NCBI RefSeq assembly: GCF_037038585.1
Contig: NC_092523.1
Location: 28,277,501-28,341,500 of the forward strand
Length of the DNA stretch: 64,000 nucleotides
Direction: 5' to 3'
From: Patagioenas fasciata
Lineage: Eukaryota; Chordata; Aves; Columbiformes; Columbidae
Under the pieces are notes generated by a model. The model searched no databases and was not told the origin of the DNA. It saw only the letters and a list, made by a program, of their open reading frames with translations. Shown here in pieces: positions 12,246 to 27,010 of the stretch. A program made the position numbers and the translations under genes. Positions within the stretch are counted from its first letter, which is position 1. Each line of letters opens with the position of its first letter.

Positions 12246-13084
12246 TTGTTAATAAAATAAAATGCTGATTGATGTTTAAAATAATCTAAAGCAGGAGAAA
12301 CTGTGAAAATGAAGAGGGTTTGAGGTTAGAATGCTATGTGTTATGGTAGAGCCAGTCTAACAACCTGCTGATGTCAACAGTTGGAACATCCTGTCCTCCT
12401 CCACTACCAGGCATTGCCTCTGGTGCTTGTTAGATCCTGCATTGAGCTAATGCATCTTGGTAACCCAGCAGAAAAATAATCCAACACAAATAAAACTGGA
12501 TCAAATATCTTTCCACTGATCAGCAAGTTTTTTCATACCAGTATGGATTCCAAGAGCATCAGGACCAATTCAAGCACATGGGAGAGGCCTGTGAGGCCAG
12601 GACAGGGATGACATGGACATGCCTGTTTCAGCAGCAAACTGCTGGGTTAGTGTAGGTGTATTGTATGTTTTTCATCCCAACTGTCCTTATCATATGTTGT
12701 AACATTTTAAGTCACTGCCTTCACAGTTGAGGGCATTATGGGCAGCCCTGCTCCATCTCACTGCAGATAAAACAGGTAGATTAAACACCCTCTTAGACAG
12801 ATCCACCCGTCAGCCTCTCCTGGAAGGGTATTTTAGCCAGAGGACATTAACCTGCAGGGAAAAGGCAAAGCTGGAAGGGGAAAGCTAGAAGTGATAACTG
12901 CTTAAAGAGTGACAACTAAACCCGCAAAACCTGTTGGTTGCATTTCTATTTGACCCGAATGTAAGCTGACACAGGATAAGCATGCAATACGTGTTTCAGA
13001 AAGCTGCTCAGACCCCACCTATTTGCCTAGGGGGGAAAAAAAAAAAAAAAGGTATTCTAAAATAAAAATACACAAATTCATATT

Positions 13085-14075
13085 CCCAGATGGACTGAAA
13101 ACTGACTGGTCAGACCCAAAGAGTGGTGGTCAGTGGCACAAAGTCCAGTTGGAGGCCAATGACTGTGTATCCCAGGTGTCAATACTGGGTCCAGTCCAAA
13201 ACTGGCAGTAGTGGCTAACACACCAGGGGTCATGCTGCCATCCAGACGGACTTCCATAGGCTGGAGAAATGGGCTGGCAGGAATCTCATGAACTTCCACA
13301 AGGAGCAGTGCAGAGGCCTGCACCTGGGAAGGAACAACCCCAGGCAGCAGCAGACACTGGGGGCCACCCAGCTGGAAAGCTGTTTGGCAGAAAAGAGACT
13401 GGGGATCCTGGTGAACACCAAGCTGAACAGGAGTCAGCAAAATGTCCTTGCTGCAAAGATACAAAATGGTATCCAGATCTGCATCAGACAAATTATTGAC
13501 AGCATGTCAAGGGAAGGGATCCTTCCCCTCTACTCAGCACTAGTGAGGCCACACCTGGAGTCCTGTATCCAGTTCTGGGCTCCTCAGTACGAGAGAGAGA
13601 CCTGGATATACTGGAGAGAGTCCAGCAAAGGGCCACAAAGATGATGAAGGGATTGGAGCATCTCTCCTATGAGGAGAGGCTGAGAGAGCTGGGACTGTTC
13701 AACCTAGAGGAGAGAAGGCTCAGGGGGATTTCATCAATGTGTATAAATGTCTGAAGGGAGGGTGCAAAGAGGACAGGGCCAGGCTCTTTCCAGGGGTGCC
13801 CAGTGACAGGACCAGAGGCAAAAGGCACAAACTGAAACACAGGAGGCTCTCACTGAACATCAGAAAGCAATAATTTTATTTTTCTTTTCTGAGAGGGTGA
13901 CTCTGCTCTGGCACAGGTTGCCCAGTGCAGTTGTTAAATCTTCATCTGTGGAGATATTCAAAAGACATCTGGACACAGTCCTGGGAAATCATCTCTAGGT
14001 GGCCCCGCTTGAGCATGGGGCTTGGACCAGATGGCCTACAGAGGTTCTTTCTATTTCAGTCACTCTGTGATCTTG
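13085..14075 (+). mobile_element. CR1 LINE fragment, 3' part of ORF2 plus 3' UTR (copy A)
   Basis: Degenerate coding sequence matches the C-terminal part of CR1 ORF2 downstream of the reverse-transcriptase core: [40 protein letters not shown], then the frame-shifted equivalent of [14 protein letters not shown]. It ends with gcttggaccagatggcctac and a cactctgtgatc tail. It lacks about 80 bases present in copy B (the segment coding [20 protein letters not shown]), but keeps the 8 bases at ctggagaaatgggctggcag that copy B has lost. A 2-base gain at gagagagacctgg (about 13594) shifts the frame. It is a dead fragment, antisense to TEC. Confidence 0.9.
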
Positions 14076-14967
14076 TTCTTAATCCCTGACTGTGTCCAAG
14101 CTATATTCAGAGAACAGCAACTGTGGTACTAGAGCATGGTAAGCAAGATCAATTCTGCTGCAAGCACGAGCTCTTGCAGAGAAACATGCTTAGCAAGCCT
14201 CAGCTCTCCTGTATTCCCTTCTTTCATCAGAGGTAAGACAGCTGACACAAGGTTGCAGAGTAGTCTCCATTAAGTTTTAGTTGTTGAATGGCTTCCCAGA
14301 GTGTAGAGCATGCTCCGCTAGCTACTGCAGCCATTTTAATCCCTTTCAGCATTGTGACAATGTGACATTGTGACATCTGGAAAGTAGCCTCAGTTAAGTG
14401 GAAAAATCTCACCCCCAGCACTAAAGATATGACTGGGCAGTCCAGGGGTAGGTGATGTTGATGAAACTGAGTCTGGAGCTGATTTGAAAAAACGCTGGTT
14501 TGAGGATTTGCCTAGTTTACTCTACTGACTTCTGGTGTAACCAAATTTACACAGAGTGGTAACAGGGATGAATTGCTTGTGCTGCCAAAGATCAACTGCA
14601 TCCAGCTTCATTTAAACCACTGGGTTACATGATCCACTCTAATGGATCTCATCTCTAGAGAGCTTGTTCTGCAAAGCAGTGCTCTTATTGAATGCTGTTT
14701 CTCCTGTTTGAATTCAGTTAATTCCTAGATGGGAAGTAGCAGCATTCACAGTAAACATAGCCACAAGCAACTACAATTGAAAGTTTTTCTACCTTTTCCC
14801 CACTTTGTGATAACAGTGATCTCTCATTTCTCTGCAGAGAGAAAGAAATCAGCTTTAACAACCAGCTATAAAAGCTGTTTTATTTCTGGCATCCTGGCTA
14901 TGTACTACTGCTCTGATTAAGAACTAGTCCACACTGACTAGCAGATAACTTATCTACAGCTTTGTCA

Positions 14968-15321
<354 letters not shown>

Positions 15322-18300
15322 CTGTGAAGACGAGAGGAATAAATCATTATGATATCTTTGGAGGATCACAGAGCTGAAGATTTCTGTAGTAAAAAATAGC
15401 TTCTACTTATTATTGAAACTACCTGAATATACAGAAAGCTGGAACCCACCCAAAGCATCTGGAAGTTTACAGAAGTTAATTATTAGACAAGAAAATTCAG
15501 GCTTTGTTCAGCTGAGGGTTGCACTGGCACGTTCCCAAGAAGCCAAAAGCTGTACATGACTAGGACACTGCAGCCTACGCCACAGAAAATATGGGTGAGA
15601 AATCCAAAACAAGCTCCAGACAAACAGCAGCGTACAACCACTCTTCAAGGTCCCAATACATACAAAAGTTTCAGTTGCTAAGGTCTATACATATAAATGC
15701 TATTTGCAAAAAAGTTCAGTACACAAAACTGAACATGGACCAGTAAGTCACTTTGAAAATTCACCCCAGTTATATTAATGAAAAAATTTTAAACACAAGT
15801 GGTCATTTACAAGATGTCAATTTGAGAAGAAAGAGTTAACAGTTATTTTTCAGAAAGTGTTAAGGATAGGCCCTTCATCTTCTATTTATAAAGGCTCCAT
15901 GCTGACCATCAACAATTTAAGTCATTTACTTCTGACAGTTCTGGTTACTCAGTACTATCAAGCTGCTTTAATGTTTTACACTATGACTGATACCTGTAGA
16001 ACACACTTAAGAGTACATAAAAACAAAATGCACCCACAGTTACTTTGCAAATCTGGCTGCAGCGTCCTGGCAACAACACTGCCACTCTCTGTTCTTTGCA
16101 ATGATGCCAACTTGAAGCAAAGCTGATCTCGTCCCTCATCTGCTGGCTGCCGCCCTGCTGTGCTGCTCTGCCTTGTGTGGGTGCAAGTGTTCCACCCGCC
16201 AGGCTGGGAAGCGGGCTAGGGAAGGGATCCAACCAGGAGTTTCATCATGCAGCACAGACTTAACACATGAGGTGGAATGGAGGCAGGAATTAAAGGTGTG
16301 GTAGAGTTTGTGGAGAAGCTGTTCCAGAAAACTTTTTTTCCCCATTACCTTTCCCTTTGCCAGCTTTCTGCCAGACCTGCCCACTGCACTGAATGTACAT
16401 ACATTTTTCTCTGCAGGCGACATAACTTCACCATAGACAATACAGTGTATTTCACAGCATTGCGCAGAGCTCAGAAAGTCAGAGCCCTCCTCACAACATC
16501 ACCTTATGAAAGTCTAAATAAAATTAAATGTAAATAAATTCACTTCAGTGCCTCTCCTGCTTTGTGGACAAACATGTAATTATTTGTTGTGACAGTACAT
16601 GAAATGACACCCTTTACCCTTGCATTTCACTCTGTTTTGGCCAATTAAGCTCTCATATATCACACTTGTGCCACTTCACACAGCTAGATGTACTTGTTCA
16701 CTGATTTAAAATATCCTTTTATTGTCAAGGTATATATCTGCATATGCTAAAAGGTTAGTCTGTGGTTTACACAGAACTACAAAATTAGACCGGGTTAGGA
16801 TGCATAAGTAAAATACTACAATGGGATTCGAAATAGTGGTTGTTATGAATAATTTCCTTTTGTTTTTCCTCTTCTTCTGATGCATCTAGACTCTTAGATT
16901 TTGTTGGTTGTCTGTCACACTGCATTCTTGGGAAGAAGATGGATCTTTTTGAATTAATAATTGTTGAGTGCATTATTTAATTACTCAAACTGCAAAATTC
17001 TGTTTTATTGCTCTTCTAAAAAATAAGTTGGCAATCTTACAGGTAATTGTAGAAGAAAGGATATCACCAGGAAGTGAAAAAAAACCCCAAACCTTATTCA
17101 AATAATTGAAAGTCAGTATTAAACTACAGATCAGCTTAAAGCATATGAAACTATGGGCTCCCAACACAGGCTCTCCCACTCAGAACAGTCCTTCTGTTCT
17201 GTATAGTACACATTTTCTCATGGCACTTAAACATAATTATTGTCTTAGAAATAAATATCTTGGAGATCCCCATAATGCTACACTACGGAGCACAAGAAGG
17301 ATTCAAACCTTCATACTGATAACGCTAAAATATTTCATTTCCCTGTCGGCTTTGGTGACATTGACATTATACAAGAAACTACACAATAACCCTTTTGACA
17401 AAATCAGCATTAAAAATTAAAACATCAATAGTGTAATTAGTCAACGTCAGCACCTGGTTGTTACACTGAATTTTTGCTGCCATGCAGATCTCTGCAGATA
17501 AGAACCAGTTTCCCAGGACAGATCAGTCTTTGGATCCGCATTTGGCCACAGAAACCCATTTTGTTTGGTTTTTTTTCCAAGCCAATGGCTCTAGCCACAT
17601 TTCTGTTACCATAAATAAGACTCAGGACAACAGAACCCTCATCTGCTATTCTGAAAGTTCTTTTCCAAAATTGCAATACTTTGTTGAGAAACACCTACAA
17701 CAGCCACTCTTACCTCTTAGCTAACCTATATATCGCTTCTTTTTCTTCAGTTCAGTTTTAGACCTTTTCTGCACTTTCACCCGCAAATATTCAATTGTTC
17801 CCAGGCCATCCCTCAGGACACGAAGCTGTTTGCATGACACATTGTTATGTTCTTCAAAACAGCCATGGGAGTTTCATGCTGCCACCCATCTAAACTTTTC
17901 AGTCTCTCCTGCCAAAGGCTTGTCCTGATAGCTGACAACCTTAGTTACACGATAACAAATATGATCCAATTTGCAGAGATAACGAGTACTCAGAAAGAGT
18001 TACAGATGCTCAGTGTTTTGAAGAGGGACAGGGAGACCCAACATTCTTAAGTATCAAAAAGTCTGCATCAATTTGCATTGATCCATTTTCACATTGTACA
18101 AATATTTACCTGTGCAGCCATCAAGTCACCACGTCTTCCTCAAAACAAATTAAAACAACTATTCAGGAAAATCTATTACTTTATACATTTCAACCAACAC
18201 GGCATTAAGTTTTACTTGCAGACAGAGCTGCTTACACCTGCCACCTTTCCCGGTTTTTACTGGGGAAAACTGTAGCACAAATTGAGGAGGTAACACCACC

Positions 18301-18523
18301 AGCTGCAACACTACCCTTGTATTTCTTGAATCCCACTACCAGGTCCTGGATTTCATTTGTTTATTGAAACAATTAGTCACCATAAACACATGTAATATTC
18401 AAACTGTTGAATATTGAAATGGATGAAAGACCCAGCAGTAGTTATATTGAGTAGAAAAGAAAGAGTTCATCTCAATCTGACCAGGGCTTCTTTGATCCAA
18501 TTGCATCAAGTAATTGTCACCTT

Positions 18524-18675
18524 TCATAGAATCATATTGGTTGGAAGAAACCCTTAAGATCAGTAAGTCCAACCATTAACCTAACACTGTCACTAAACCA
18601 TGTCCCTAAGCACATCTACACATCTTTTAAACACTTCCAGGGATGGTGACTCAACCACTTCCCTGGGCAGCCAAA
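18524..18675 (-). mobile_element. CR1 LINE 3' end (about 150 bp)
   Basis: On the plus strand it reads catagaatcatattggttgg, aagtccaaccattaacctaa, cactgtcactaaaccatgtc, then agggatggtgactcaaccac and ttccctgggcagcc. This is the reversed 3' UTR of a CR1 of the type whose 3' region lists 'catgtccctaagcacatcta'. Truncated, non-coding, sense with TEC. Confidence 0.85.
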
Positions 18676-19693
18676 GTCATGGAGAAGTCTGGAAGAACAA
18701 ACACATTCTGAAAAACACATTTATCATAAATACAGTCATAAAACAAACACCAACATTAAACATTTGTCTGTGGCTGAAAACAAAATTAAAATCAAGCTGA
18801 AACTCCATTTTCTGAGTTTTTTTCCCCTCCTTAGTGATGGTAACATTTACCTAGGAGTTTTGATTCTCCCTTGCAAAGTCTTAATGCTGACCTGATGGGC
18901 TGCCAGCCAAGATAGAGATTCCCTCTAAGAAATCAGCATCCTTAGCTTTCTCACTCAGGTTTCATGCATCCTGCACAACTGCTCTTTTTTAGATTTTGGG
19001 CCCACGGTAGGAATTCCATGTATGCACATTTAACATTGAAACCATATCACCTAGTTCAGTACATTAATTAAAATTATGTAATATTCACTAATTCATTTTT
19101 TTAATCAAAATGTCAATTTTAAGTATGCCATTGGTGCCATGTAATTCTGACTCAAACCTGTAACTCTTCCAGAATATATTTTTTTTATTAATTCAGATCA
19201 ATTTTCTGATCAAGTTCATTATGAGTCCCTACAAACAGCTGCAGGGGGGTAAATGACTAGGCAGCATGCTGCAGCTCTGGGTAGAGTGGAAAAAAACAGT
19301 GCAGAAGGAAGAAGAAAAGGAGAACTCCTCACCCTGGCTTTTCTGCTGAAGCTGCTGTTGCTTTATCACGAAACTACGAACAGTTACAAATAGTTACTTA
19401 CATGGGTATCCAGCACAGGTTTATCTGAATAATTACTACTCAGTGTAAGCAAGGATTGCAAAATATGCTCTTGTGCTTTAAATGGTAAAAGTCTTTTTGC
19501 CCCACATCTAAGGCTGCAGATTCAAACTCAAAGAAAATAAAAAGACAACTGTTATTAATCCCTGTTAAAATGGTAAATTTCACAGAAATACAGAAAAATA
19601 TACTTTGGCATAATCTGTCATAATTTTAAAATTAGAACTGAGGGGAAAAAAATACAGTAATGATATCTGAAATTTATCATATCCCAGAAAAAG

Positions 19694-19835
19694 GAGAAGT
19701 AAAAAACAAAAACAAACAAAAAAACCCACAACCAAACAAAAAACCCCAAAACAAAACCACAACAACAACAACCCCAACACACCACCAAAAAAACCACACC
19801 CACACAAAAACACAAAACAAACAAACAAAACCACC
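19694..19835 (+). repeat. Long G-free A/C-rich tract
   Basis: About 140 bases of mixed acaaac, aaaaaccc, acaacaac and cacaccacc units, with no G across almost the entire run. Its reverse strand produces long spurious open frames rich in Phe, Leu, Cys and Gly, which are not genes. Confidence 0.85.
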
Positions 19836-21454
19836 TTGGATTTGGCTTATTTTTAAGCAGAGTCTCAGAAACCAATTCCATCATATGCAAGCTTCCTTTT
19901 TTTTTTTTTTAAACTGCGGGAAGTGCAATTTTGGAGGGCTACTTTTGAATCAATTTAAAAATTTTACCCAAAGATTTGCAAAACCCTAGTCTCTGAAAGT
20001 CAGCCAAAGAATAATTTGCTCATTTTGTATATAATCAGATCCTGTGAAAATAAAATTCATATTTGCATGTAGTAAGTTGAGGTTAAAAAGTAAACAGGCT
20101 AAGGAGTAACACAGTGATGGGAGATTCACCAAAATAACCATGTGATGTTGTAAAATATCCTTTGTTCAACTGAAAACCAGTCAGGTGCACACACAGAAGG
20201 AGCATTTCATTGCAACCAGGACAGGTTTTCCAAAATTCCTTGGAAACAGGCTACTGTATTTTACAAAATACAAGCACTTGTTTCCTTTCAGCATTACAAC
20301 TTGGGTATCTGGAGTAAGTGAAGAAAAGAATGCTGAAAAAGTGATGGTCTCAGACTGCGTCAGCTGGCATCAAGGTGGTTCATCACACCAAACTGGATCA
20401 TCGGCTCATCAACCATCACAGAAGAGCAAAAGTGCACAGAACAGCTCAAGGAAAAAACGGTAAGAGCAGCAAGAGGGTTTCTCTCCCCTAACAATGATGA
20501 GTTTAATTGTAAGAGAATGACATGTACATGTCTCTAAATCACTTGTAAATGCAGCAATTGCTCTTTGTCATGACCTCCTGTAAGCGGTACACTCCAATTA
20601 CTAAGTTATCTTTCCACAGCTTCATAGTGCACCTTCTTCAATTCCCTCATGAATAATTTATTTTGGAAAGGAACCTCTGCTTTATGAAACAAAAATCACA
20701 TGATGTAGAAGATATGTTGACATGGGCGTTTGTAAAATTGAAATTATTTACTGCTGAGTCAGGAACACTATGGGATACCACACAAAGTATGGGCTGATCA
20801 GTCCTTCCACTGTCCTCAGCAACTTCTTGTCTTTTTCTTCATCTAAAGCTGAGTATCTGTAGCTTTTCTTATTTTTCCCCACATAAAAGCTCTGGAATAC
20901 CTATAGACTTGCACTGACTATTTTGCCTTCAATTTATTCAGATCAGAAAACCTCTTTAGCACTCATAATGTTCCTTGCTGGAAGAAAACAAAGCTGAAAC
21001 TTAGCTGGGAAACAACAGCAAGGTACTTCAGTTAAAGTAGCAAACTCCAAAAGTTTTCACAGCCTACTTCCTACCCTCAATTTCCCATAATTTTTTTTTA
21101 AGTCAAAAGATAGGAGTTCATCTCACGATTTAAAAGACTAGAAAGTTGTCTTAATTTCTGTAGTAAAGATAAGCAAAACTCACTGCCCAAGAGTTGCAAA
21201 TTTTTCTGAATGTGAACATATTCCCCTACTCTATCTATTGCCAGCAAAGTGTCATTAGTACTGTTGTAACATCTCCAAACCCGTGTTTTTGCCACTCTTC
21301 CAATGCTTGTGAAAAGTTTTTCTTGTTCTTCACCATCATCTATATAGATTAAAATTTAACCCCAGTCTTCATCTACCCCCATTTTCTCACACAGAGTAAT
21401 AATAATATGGCATGAAAAGCTGATGGTTTATGATGTTGGGGGGAAGAGGTCTTT

Positions 21455-21476
21455 ATATATATATATGTATATATAT
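21455..21476. repeat. TA dinucleotide repeat
   Basis: Interrupted tatatatatatatgtatatatatg microsatellite. Confidence 0.8.
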
Positions 21477-24400
21477 GAATACACAGTACGTATAGACATA
21501 CACAGAGTAGTTGCAATTCATCGTATTCATGGGAATTAAAGACATATGCAAAGCCATACCCAGGAAAACTTTAACAGTAAGAAAATTTCAAGTACTCTGC
21601 CAGTCTAGTTTTTTTAGACTTGAGAAAATGTGACAGTTCTGTAACAACATACATCACGACTTTGCATCACCTTCTGCTCAACCCAACAGCAACCATTAAC
21701 TGCTACATATATTTCCATAATAATGCTATTAGCATTAGCTACTATTGTTCAATTCCACTCCAGCATCCAAAGTTTCCACCTTGTTTTTTGCTGTAGACTA
21801 TGTGACCTACCACAACTGAACAGTGCTTCCCACTGAAGAAACCCAATCTGAAGTCTTCTGCAGGCAGAACTGACCTCTTCTACTGAGAGCCTGTGGTTTT
21901 GAGCTCGCCAGAAACTTTATGCAGCCTGACAAACTAAAACAGCCTGTCTGTCAGCAGGGTTTACTGCATTCACACTGCTTCCAGGCAAGAGCTTTGCATA
22001 GTTGGTGGTCTTAGCACACAAGTAGACCAAACTTTTAAAAGAAAATAAACTTATCCTCAGCTGAGCCTTCTGACAAAACCTCCTGCAACAGCCAGCAAAA
22101 TCACATATGAAAAAATTAGCTATATTTTAATTATCACACATTTGATTCAGACAAAGGACCACTAAAATTAAAGGCAGCAGTAAAAAAAAAAATCTTTTCA
22201 AATATTTATTTTTGAGCGTGGATTTTGGATTTTTGAGTGAGATAAGAACCAAATCTAACCCTGTCTGATAGTTTTTTGTACTGATGTTTGATATTAACCC
22301 TTAGAAGGGACATAGCAGATTTTCCCAGGTTAAAAATAAACCTGAGCAGCTAAGTTCAAAATACCACTTATAAAGTGCAATAACATGTGAAACTTAATTT
22401 TCTGCTGAGATACAGCAGCTCTTCTTATCAGCTGTGAGGCCAAGACAAGGACTTCAGGATGCTGCAAGGAGTTTGACCACAGTTGGCCAGATGACACAGA
22501 ACGCTGAGAGATTTGCTTTTTCACTCCTCTAGCGTAAAGGCCTGGTGAAGAATGTTAATTTGGTTTACTTGCACAAATGTAACTGGCCCTCAGCTGACAG
22601 AGAAGAGGTAAAAGGTAAAGCACAAACAGAAAGGGAAGGTCAGGGCCTGAAATGGGCAGTAGGATGTGGCACACTGGCCCTTCTTGCATGTCTCCTTGAA
22701 AGGAAACAGTCCTCTTTGTTCTGGCAATTATTTTCAAAGCAAGGTTAGAGAGAAAAATGGAAGAACTGCCTCCAAACCAGTAGGACACTGATCTGCAGGA
22801 GCAGAAGCTCAGCTCAGAGTCTACTTCAATTCTACACAGGCCAAGGCTACTCCACCAGTTCCCTGATGGCCCTGTGATACCGAGTGGACATATGGCAAAG
22901 CACAACTGCTGCCTCAGCCTTCTTCTAAAATCCCTGCCAGTAAGGTTGAAAGAGAAACAGTAACACCCACTTACTAAAGAAACAGGCAAAGATGAGGTTG
23001 GCAAAGGAAATGGGCGATGCTTGTGCAGAAGCTTTTCCTACTTTTCCAGGAAGCTGGAGATTTAGGGGGCTGGAAAAATAAATGTTCTGTTAACTCAGAC
23101 ATTGAACCTAACTCCGCGAATCCTAAAGCTCACCATTGAGTAGTAGGTCAATTACTTTTGTACAAAAAACGGCAAATGTAAGAAAAGCAAAGCAAATCTA
23201 TGGGAAAAAAAAACCAAAAGTCAACAGTGCCCGAGGCTTTTTTTTTTTTAAATTAGTAGTCATTTTCATTCTGTTTCTTCGTAGTTGGAGTTTGTTTTTC
23301 CAAATGCTATACAATCTCAGGTAACCACACGACGTATTATACCACAAAATAAGCTCAATTTATTTCAGTATTCAAGACATCCTCTTGACATGGTCTAACT
23401 AAAATACTGCAATACATACAAATTATTACTTGCTTTACACACAGGGAATGACTAATACTAGCTCAGTTACTTCTCTTTCCAAACACGCTAAGATGAACTT
23501 TTTCCCCTGAACAACTCCTTGTTCTACAGCTACTTAAGTTAGAGAGCTACGTGTTCTCCAACTACTAAAGTTAACTCTCTCTGCCCTGCCAGTGTACGTG
23601 CCAAGCAACCAATACCAACACAATGAATTTTGCACTAACTAGAATGTGATCACAGTCTTGTTTTGCACCATTGGGCTGACCTACCTCTTAAAGCTATGAA
23701 TGGTAGAAATAAGTCATCTATTAACCATCTAGCATCACCTCTCCTCTGGTCCAAAGCCCATTCATTATTTCAACACATAAAAGCAACACCCTGCCTTCTA
23801 GATCGTTACCTGTGATCACCTTAAAATCTACCAAGAAAACTTAATTAGTAGCTGAAGAAAAGCTTTTCTGGCTTGCACATACTTTGCCAGCAATAGGCAA
23901 ACCTGAAATACTCCCAAGGAAGCTGACTGTTCTCTGTCACAACAAAGTGCCTCTGGTACATCTACATGGCACAGCTGAAGTCACAGAAATCCTGGCTTTG
24001 CTCCTGACAGCAGAAAAGTAGGACACTGCACTTGCACCACTGAATATGGCTTCTCCAGAATTACTCCTTCGAGTGCAGATTCTGCTGCACATGCCTGGAG
24101 TCCTAGCTGCCCTGCTGCTAGCTTCTCTCACTGCACTCTATTTGGCTGTCATTTGATAAAGTCTTTATGAATTAAAAATATATTTTCATGTCTCACAAGA
24201 GGTATGTAGAAGTGGAAGCATCAATTATGACTTCACCTCAACCACTCTCTGTCTCAAGCTACACTTAAATGACCTGATATGCCTTGCACAGAGGGTCATG
24301 AAGCACCTATAATGTCCTCAAATGCCTGCAGGAAATCCAGTGGTACAGATACACAGGTTTTGAAATCCACCTTCAAAAGCCAGCCTCTAGTTACAAAAGC

Positions 24401-26914
24401 TCAGACTATGCCACCCATCAGAACCCTGCTAGACTAGGAATAATGACAGTATGACAGTACTCAGAAAGGTACCAACTCACCCTCACATTGTGTCAGGCAG
24501 CAGTAGAATTAGTGGGATGAGTTTATTTTGAGAAGTTCCTTAAAACTGAATTGAATCAAATCAGCATTTTGTTTTAAGACAGCCTGCAAACATCAACTAT
24601 ATATTTGCTGCTTATTGCTAAAGAAGCAAGCTATTTACCTAGCAACCGGTCATCCACATTTTGCCCTTACACTTTGTTCAAAAGAAATGTAAATAAACTT
24701 TTTACTTTCAGGGGGAACTACCATTTCCCAAACTGATAGTAGGATGTAGCTCTTTGTTTGTTTGTCTTCTAAGATTATTTCAGTCATCAGATTCTCTTTA
24801 GTCAGACGGAACTGTCTCATCAGATTTCAGGCAAAAATTCTTTTATCACTGCTGCAATGTTCCTCAATATACTCTTTTTTCCCCCCCTTTGCAGTTATAT
24901 GGAAGCTATATTACTTCCCAAAATGGATAAAAACTTGTAGCACCTCCAATGTAAAAGCCAGCTGGGTGCTTTAGTATCAACAGAACAATAGCTATACATG
25001 CATTCTTGAGCCTCAGGGCAAAGGGATGGCTTGTGGGAAAACTAGTCCAGACCCACTTATAATAAACTGGCTGCATTCCAGCTAAGGACTGCAGGATCGT
25101 CAATTAAGCAGATGGCTGGGAAGATCTGCAAGGAAGTCCTGAAGTCAGGGAAAACAAAACAAAAAGGTAGTTGGCTTTCAGGGAATTTGGGGGTATCTTG
25201 GGCATGCAAGTTGCAGAAGAGAAATCTACCTCTGGATAAGCACTAGGTTAGAGAGAAGTGATGGATGCTCTATTGGTTTTCTTTCATATTAACACCAGTT
25301 TTACAGAACCTGATGAGATGGCTCTGAACCAGCTCACTTTTTCCTGGGTTCTTGAAGACCACAGTCTACCCTCCATATTGCTAAAAATCACTATCTTCTT
25401 TGTACCTTTTATCAAGCATCCACCTTTCTATGTCATTCACATAGAGTAGATGCAAGCAGGGTTTCTGTGTATTCCATATGAATGGCTGTAAACACCCCCA
25501 TTATAGGTACAAAACCAATTGTTCTCTCTCTAAAAAGAGAATAAGCTTAATAAAATCATATCCTCTTTTTAGTTGATATTCTAGTTGCTTTTCAGATGGC
25601 CTATGAAGAATATCTTAGCAGCAAGCTGTAATATTGAAGTTCAATAATGAAGTTTCACTGACTAGTTAGGTTGAGGCAAGAGTTGGACTTGTGAGCAAGA
25701 GATTAAGCACAGCTCCTGCACACCCTGTACCCTCCACCAGGACCAATTCCAACATCTGTACACCTGCATTATGCTTTTAACAAAATTAGGCATGAAAAAG
25801 ACTTAGTCCAGATCTTTTAGAATATATTGCTATTATCTTACCCATATGTTATGTGGTAAGATGCTAGCAATAAATACTAATTATATAACATGCCTTTTTT
25901 TCCTCATTGTAATGATTGTTTAATGTAAACCAAATATTCCAGAAAATACACTATGTTTAAATACATTAATTAACAGGGCCATTAACAAGAAAAAAAATAT
26001 ACACTTATATTAATGACTGGTTTAAATAGAGACAGAAACAAGCACCTGCAGAAGCTACACAGAAGGAAATACTTCAAGAATAAACAGGGAAATTTCAACT
26101 GAAGACAAAGCTGTGAAGTTGACTCAGATGATGAACTACTGGCGAGAACTCACATGCTGGCGTCCACATTGTCTATTGGGTGTATTTCCGCTCAAAGTCT
26201 TTATTCTGAGGGAGTATTACAAGGCCACCTGATAATTGTTACTTTTCTGCATCTACTGAGCAGCTGACTAGCCCCAAACTGCCCTCATACAGACAGTGCT
26301 GATACCTCCAAAGTTACAGGTCAAAACTGCCTTCTGTGCATGAGGAAAAACCCAAGGCAACAAGTGGGGGACAGGAAATACTGCAAGTTCCTCCTGCATA
26401 ATTTTCACCAGGATACGTCCCTTCCACTATGAAACGAGCACAAGAGAGTGAACCCAAAATGAATGACCACTTACATTTCAGCCAAAATCCCTGCTGTTCC
26501 CACATCTGGCAATTCAGGGCTATGCATACCAAAGCAGTGGCGTTGGCAAGGTCAGCATCCTTATCTTCTGATTCCAGACTCTTACTGTGTTATGTTGGAT
26601 GGGTTACAAGGTAAATTTGACAAACTCAAAACTCCCTCACCATCATACCACACCCTCATTTCACCGGGGTGGGACAACACAGCTCTCTTGGTGCAAGTAT
26701 TACTACTCAATTGCACTCAAAATTGTAGAAGTAATGCTACCAGACCAAAATTTAATGTTGCCACGCTTTGTGCATGTCTACCTGACAAACTATGAGAAGT
26801 ACTGTACTTACAGCAGCTTTCATTTTCTTTAATCAGCTACCAAAACTTTTTGGTTTCTGCTTCGCTCTGTACTTGAACCACTAGCATGTTATGATAAGGA
26901 TTATTAAAAAATAA

Positions 26915-27010
26915 AAGTTAAAAAAAACAAACAGAAAAAAAAAAAAACAAAACAAAACAAAAAAAAAAAAAACAAACATACACAACCTCTCCCCCCACTC
27001 CCACCCCCCC
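26915..27010 (+). repeat. A-rich to C-rich low-complexity tract
   Basis: Poly(A) runs with interspersed c grade into ctctccccccactcccaccc and a further C run, with practically no G. Confidence 0.85.

Noticed and set aside
19580-19890. Hydrophobic Phe/Leu/Cys-rich frames on the minus strand that look like membrane proteins
   Set aside because: They are translations of the G-free A/C-rich tract and carry no other support.
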